From: JAKORR01 sp964608495
GTDB taxonomy: Bacteria > Armatimonadota > Zipacnadia > Zipacnadales > FEN-943
Direction of reading: 5' to 3'
Assembly (NCBI GenBank): GCA_964608495.1
Contig: CAZSOQ010000241.1
Span: forward strand, 1-7,956
Length of the DNA stretch: 7,956 bases
The notes beneath the pieces were generated by a model. The model was not told where the DNA came from, did not search any database, and worked only from the letters and a program-made list of their open reading frames with translations. The position numbers were made by a program, and so were the translations under genes. Below are positions 5,015 to 7,956 of this stretch, in pieces. Each line of letters opens with the position of its first letter. Within the stretch, counting starts at the first letter, position 1.

Positions 5015-6310
5015 ATGGCTCGCCTGCGTCTGGAGAACGGAATCGTCCTGCCGCTTGAGCCCGCCGACGCTGCCATCCAGCGGGGCGTGGTCGTGGTGGA
5101 CGGGCCGCGCCTAGTGCACGTCGGGGCTATGCCGGGGCCCGCGAAGGAGCCCGGCGAGGACGTGATTGACGCCTCGGGCTGCGTCGTGCTGCCCGGTCTG
5201 GTCAACGCGCACACCCACGTGTCCATGTCGCTGCTGCGCGGCTACGCGGACGACATGGCCCTGCAGGACTGGCTCGAGAGGCGAATCTGGCCGGCGGAGA
5301 TGCGGCTTACGGCCGAGGACGTCTACTGGGGGGCCATGCTGGGCATCGCGGAGATGATCCGCGGCGGGACCACCACCTTCAACGACATGTATCACTACCC
5401 CGCCGCGGTGGCAGACGCGGTCAGGACGAGCGGAATCCGCGGCTGTGTCTCGGGCGTGATGCTGGGGATCCTGCCCACGGCCGAGGAGATGCTGCGACAG
5501 GCCATCGAGCTGACCTCGCAGTGGAAGAGAGAGGCACACCCGCGGCTGGTGCCCATGCTGGCGCCCCACGCGCCCTACACCTGCCCGGATGCGCTACTGA
5601 GACGCATGGGTCAGGCGGCGGCCGAACTGGGTGTGCGGGTGCATATCCACCTGGCGGAGACGGCGCGAGAGGTCGAGGACTCGCTGAGGGAGCACGGCCT
5701 GACGCCCGTGCAGCACATGGAGAAGCTGGGGATGCTGGAGATCCCGACCGTGGCGCCGCACTGCGTGCACCTCACGGACGAGGACATCGAGATCCTGGCG
5801 CGCCGGGCCGTGGGCGTGGTGCACTGCCCCACGAGCAACATGAAGCTGGCGAGCGGGTTCGCCCCGGTGGCCAAGCTCCTCGAAGCCGGGGCGGTCGTCG
5901 GGCTAGGGACGGACGGGGCGGCGTCGAACAACAACCTCGATCTGCTCGAGGAGATGATGGTCGGGGCGATCATCGCCAAGGGGCACACGGGCGACCCAAC
6001 GGCCGTGAGCGCGGTGCAGACGCTGGCAATGGCGACGCGGGGGGCCGCGGCCGCCCTCGGTCTGGAGGAACAGATCGGGACCTTGAGCGTCGGTAAGCTG
6101 GCGGACGTGATCGTGGTGGACCTGCGGCGACCGCACACGCAGCCGGTGCACAATGTGGTATCGCACCTGGTCTACGCCGCCCGAGCCGACGACGTCCGGG
6201 ATGTCATCGTGCACGGCGAAGTGGTGATGCGGGACCGACGGCTGTCGCGAGTGGATGAGGCGGAAGTGGTGGCGAAGGCGGGAGAGGCGGCGGCAAGGAT
6301 CGTCCAGTAA
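5015..6310 (+). CDS. mtaD: 5-methylthioadenosine / S-adenosylhomocysteine deaminase (amidohydrolase superfamily)
   Basis: This 431-residue cytosolic enzyme is predicted to deaminate S-adenosylhomocysteine and/or 5'-methylthioadenosine to the inosyl forms, linking methyl-transfer by-products to methionine and purine salvage. The subtype III amidohydrolase metal site is complete: PGLVNAHTHV (His66, His68), HIHLAET (His212 and catalytic Glu215), APHCVH (His249) and GTDGAASNN (Asp300). MtaD-like features include the segment MSLLRGYADD with IWPAE (about 71-95), GGTTTFNDMY (117-126), APHAPYTC (183-190) and HCPTSNMKLASG (270-281). The start and end of the chain form the small beta-sandwich typical of the superfamily. 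ATG 5015 follows a strong ribosome binding site. It is first in the plus-strand unit, divergent from the homocitrate-synthase-like gene, and 16 bp before the ADP-ribosylglycohydrolase-like gene. Related deaminases (guanine, adenosine, triazine hydrolases) share many motifs, so substrate preference is inferred; membership of the MtaD/TrzN-like group is firm. Confidence 0.92.
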   Translation: MARLRLENGIVLPLEPADAAIQRGVVVVDGPRLVHVGAMPGPAKEPGEDVIDASGCVVLPGLVNAHTHVSMSLLRGYADDMALQDWLERRIWPAEMRLTAEDVYWGAMLGIAEMIRGGTTTFNDMYHYPAAVADAVRTSGIRGCVSGVMLGILPTAEEMLRQAIELTSQWKREAHPRLVPMLAPHAPYTCPDALLRRMGQAAAELGVRVHIHLAETAREVEDSLREHGLTPVQHMEKLGMLEIPTVAPHCVHLTDEDIEILARRAVGVVHCPTSNMKLASGFAPVAKLLEAGAVVGLGTDGAASNNNLDLLEEMMVGAIIAKGHTGDPTAVSAVQTLAMATRGAAAALGLEEQIGTLSVGKLADVIVVDLRRPHTQPVHNVVSHLVYAARADDVRDVIVHGEVVMRDRRLSRVDEAEVVAKAGEAAARIVQ

Positions 6311-6326
6311 CAGGGAGGCCCTACCG

Positions 6327-7956
6327 ATGGCGACGCTGGGGCGAGAAGCATACAGCAGCAAAGTCTACGGATGCTGGCTGGGCAAGAGCATCGGCGGGAC
6401 GCTGGGCGGGCCCCACGAGGGCAAGCCCGGGCCGCTGAGTCTGACCTTCTATGACCCCGTGCCGACGGAGCCGATGTTCAACGACGACCTGGACCTGCAA
6501 CTGGTCTGGTTACATGCGCTCGAGGAGCACGGGCTGGAGATCACGCCGGCGCGCATAAGCCAGGAATGGCTGGACCACATCACCTACCCGTGGTGCGAGT
6601 ACGGCTACTCGAACCTCAACGCGAAGCGCGGCCTGGTCCCGCCGACGACGGGGAGCTACGACAACTGGTTCGGCGACTGCATGGGATCGCCGATCCGGTC
6701 GGAGATCTGGGCGTGCGTGGCGCCGGGGGCGCCGCATATCGCCTGCGAGTATGCCTGGCGCGACGCGGTGCGCGATCACTGGGGCGAGGGCGTGTGGGGC
6801 GAGATGTTCTTCGCGGCCGTCGAGAGCGCCGCCTTCGTGCTGGACGAGAAGGAGGCCCTCCTCGACATCGGGCTCGCGGCAATACCGCCGTGGTGCAAGA
6901 TCGCCCGGGCCGTGGAGCAGGCCCGGGACAGCTACGCCCGGGGGTATGACTGGCTCACCGCGCGCGACCGCGTGCTGGCGGAGTTCGGCCAGCAGCACAT
7001 GACCAATGCGCCCCAGAACCTCGGGTTCACGGTCCTGGGCTGGCTCTACGGCCAGGACTTCGGCGATGCTCTGCTCAAGGCCGTCAACTGCGGCTGTGAC
7101 ACCGACTGCACGGGGGCGACGCTGGGCTCCATCCTCGGCATCACGCTCGGCGAGGACGGCATACCGGCCCAGTGGCGCGAGCCGATCGCCGAAGGGATCA
7201 AGGTGGGGTGGGGGATCGTGGACCTGGAGGTGCCCAAGGAGCTCGGCGAGCTCACGGACCGGACCTGCGCGATGGGCGAGATGGTCCTGAGCCATCTGGG
7301 CGACGTGGTACGGCTGACCGCGGGCCGGGAGAGATCGGGTGACGCCGAGGTGCTGCGGCGACACGCCAGCAAGGCGATGTTCATCTGGGACCGGCGGCCG
7401 GACGAGGTATGGATGACGCCGGACGGGCGCACGAGAGTCTGGTACATGGGGGCGCCGACCCTATCGCCCGGGCGGCCCAAGCGGCTGGCCGTGATCGGTG
7501 CCAGCGGGGTAGGCATCAAGGCGCCCGAGGGCTGGTCTGTGGACGTGCGGCGAGTGGACTCGGTCTACGAGCTGGTCGTCGTCGCGCCCGAGGACCTCGG
7601 GCCCTACGGGGCTATCGAGATAAGCGCCGAGGGAATGCGGCAGGTCGTGGCCCTCGTGCGCCGGCCCGAGTGGCTGGTGGGCCGCTCCGAGGTGACTGAG
7701 TTCACCGAGGCCGTGCCCGAGGTGGAGCAGTGGACCCCGTGGCGCTCGGAGGGGTATGAGACCAACTTCCGCCCTGTGCTGGCCGGCGGCGAGGGTACTG
7801 TGGTGGCCAAGACCCGAGTGGTGTGCCTGCAGGCCGCCGAGGCGACACTGGTGGTGATGACGCCGCACGCGGTGGCGGCTTGGCTCAACGGCGAGCGGGT
7901 AGTGCACAAGGACTCGCGCCAGCCCAACGACGAGCCGCCCTACAACGTCCCTCCCC
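6327..7956 (+). CDS. ADP-ribosylglycohydrolase (DraG/ARH fold) family protein with C-terminal extension (3' partial)
   Basis: The frame opens at ATG 6327, 8 nt after GGGAGG (6313-6318), and stays open to the window end: 543 residues, no stop seen. Residues 1-about 300 form the all-alpha, di-Mg2+ ADP-ribosylglycohydrolase fold. CWLGKSIGGTLGGPHEG (16-32) corresponds to the family's N-terminal G..GDA.G.P.EG helix. NDDLD (52-56) stands at the TDDT site, and NCGCDTDCTGA (254-264) at the GGDTDT site. The acidic metal ligands are thus kept, although Thr is replaced by Leu in the first motif and cysteines flank DTD. Such proteins remove ADP-ribose from proteins or small molecules, and many bacterial members have unknown substrates. 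From about residue 345 the chain turns beta-rich, and its end (WLNGERVV, 519-526) resembles carbohydrate-binding jelly-roll domains of glycosidases; this is inference. It probably shares a transcript with the deaminase (16-bp gap). The fold is well supported; the substrate is not. Confidence 0.88.
   Translation, partial: MATLGREAYSSKVYGCWLGKSIGGTLGGPHEGKPGPLSLTFYDPVPTEPMFNDDLDLQLVWLHALEEHGLEITPARISQEWLDHITYPWCEYGYSNLNAKRGLVPPTTGSYDNWFGDCMGSPIRSEIWACVAPGAPHIACEYAWRDAVRDHWGEGVWGEMFFAAVESAAFVLDEKEALLDIGLAAIPPWCKIARAVEQARDSYARGYDWLTARDRVLAEFGQQHMTNAPQNLGFTVLGWLYGQDFGDALLKAVNCGCDTDCTGATLGSILGITLGEDGIPAQWREPIAEGIKVGWGIVDLEVPKELGELTDRTCAMGEMVLSHLGDVVRLTAGRERSGDAEVLRRHASKAMFIWDRRPDEVWMTPDGRTRVWYMGAPTLSPGRPKRLAVIGASGVGIKAPEGWSVDVRRVDSVYELVVVAPEDLGPYGAIEISAEGMRQVVALVRRPEWLVGRSEVTEFTEAVPEVEQWTPWRSEGYETNFRPVLAGGEGTVVAKTRVVCLQAAEATLVVMTPHAVAAWLNGERVVHKDSRQPNDEPPYNVPP

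Noticed and set aside
4813..5226. N-terminal extension of the homocitrate-synthase-like frame to ATG 5226
   Set aside because: The added 138 residues are antisense to the deaminase and cross both predicted promoters; composition is Arg/Ser/Pro-rich and unlike the family, which begins near GTG 4812.
6510..7364. Minus-strand open frame (284 residues) opposite the ADP-ribosylglycohydrolase-like gene
   Set aside because: The plus-strand frame from 6327 shows the N- and C-terminal metal motifs of the DraG fold and a ribosome binding site; the antisense frame has none.

Overview
The window is very GC-rich (roughly two thirds or more G+C by eye) and bacterial. Genes are tightly packed, most starts have a clear GGAGG-type ribosome binding site, and two genes start with GTG. 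The gene mix (a DUF2142/PMT-like membrane protein, an M42 peptidase, an FAH-family enzyme, a homocitrate-synthase-like enzyme, an MTA/SAH deaminase and an ADP-ribosylglycohydrolase-fold protein) suggests an uncultured GC-rich lineage such as Armatimonadota, Planctomycetota or Chloroflexota. That placement is a weak guess; there is no rRNA, tRNA or marker gene here.

Layout: (1) Positions 1-1341, plus strand: the 3' part of a polytopic membrane protein of the DUF2142 / GT39-GT83-like class, whose start lies outside the window. (2) Positions 4812 down to 1361, minus strand: three co-directional genes in the order homocitrate-synthase-like enzyme, M42 aminopeptidase, FAH-family enzyme. The gap between the first two holds three perfect tandem 19-bp hairpin repeats plus a fourth, different hairpin just before the M42 ribosome binding site. 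(3) Positions 4813-5014: a divergent promoter region with good sigma70-like elements on both strands. (4) Positions 5015 to the window end, plus strand: an MTA/SAH deaminase followed 16 bp later by an ADP-ribosylglycohydrolase-fold protein with a long C-terminal extension that runs off the window.

How the genes work together: the two divergent units are probably co-regulated or at least share a control region, but no single known pathway joins all five enzymes. The deaminase and the ADP-ribosylglycohydrolase-like protein both suggest adenine nucleoside or ADP-ribose chemistry. The minus-strand genes suggest central carbon and 2-oxo-acid metabolism plus peptide turnover. The homocitrate-synthase-like enzyme could be a homocitrate, citramalate, isopropylmalate or (Re)-citrate synthase; the sequence alone does not decide. 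I see no defence, mobile or CRISPR system. The most unusual structure is the hairpin array at 3486-3575.
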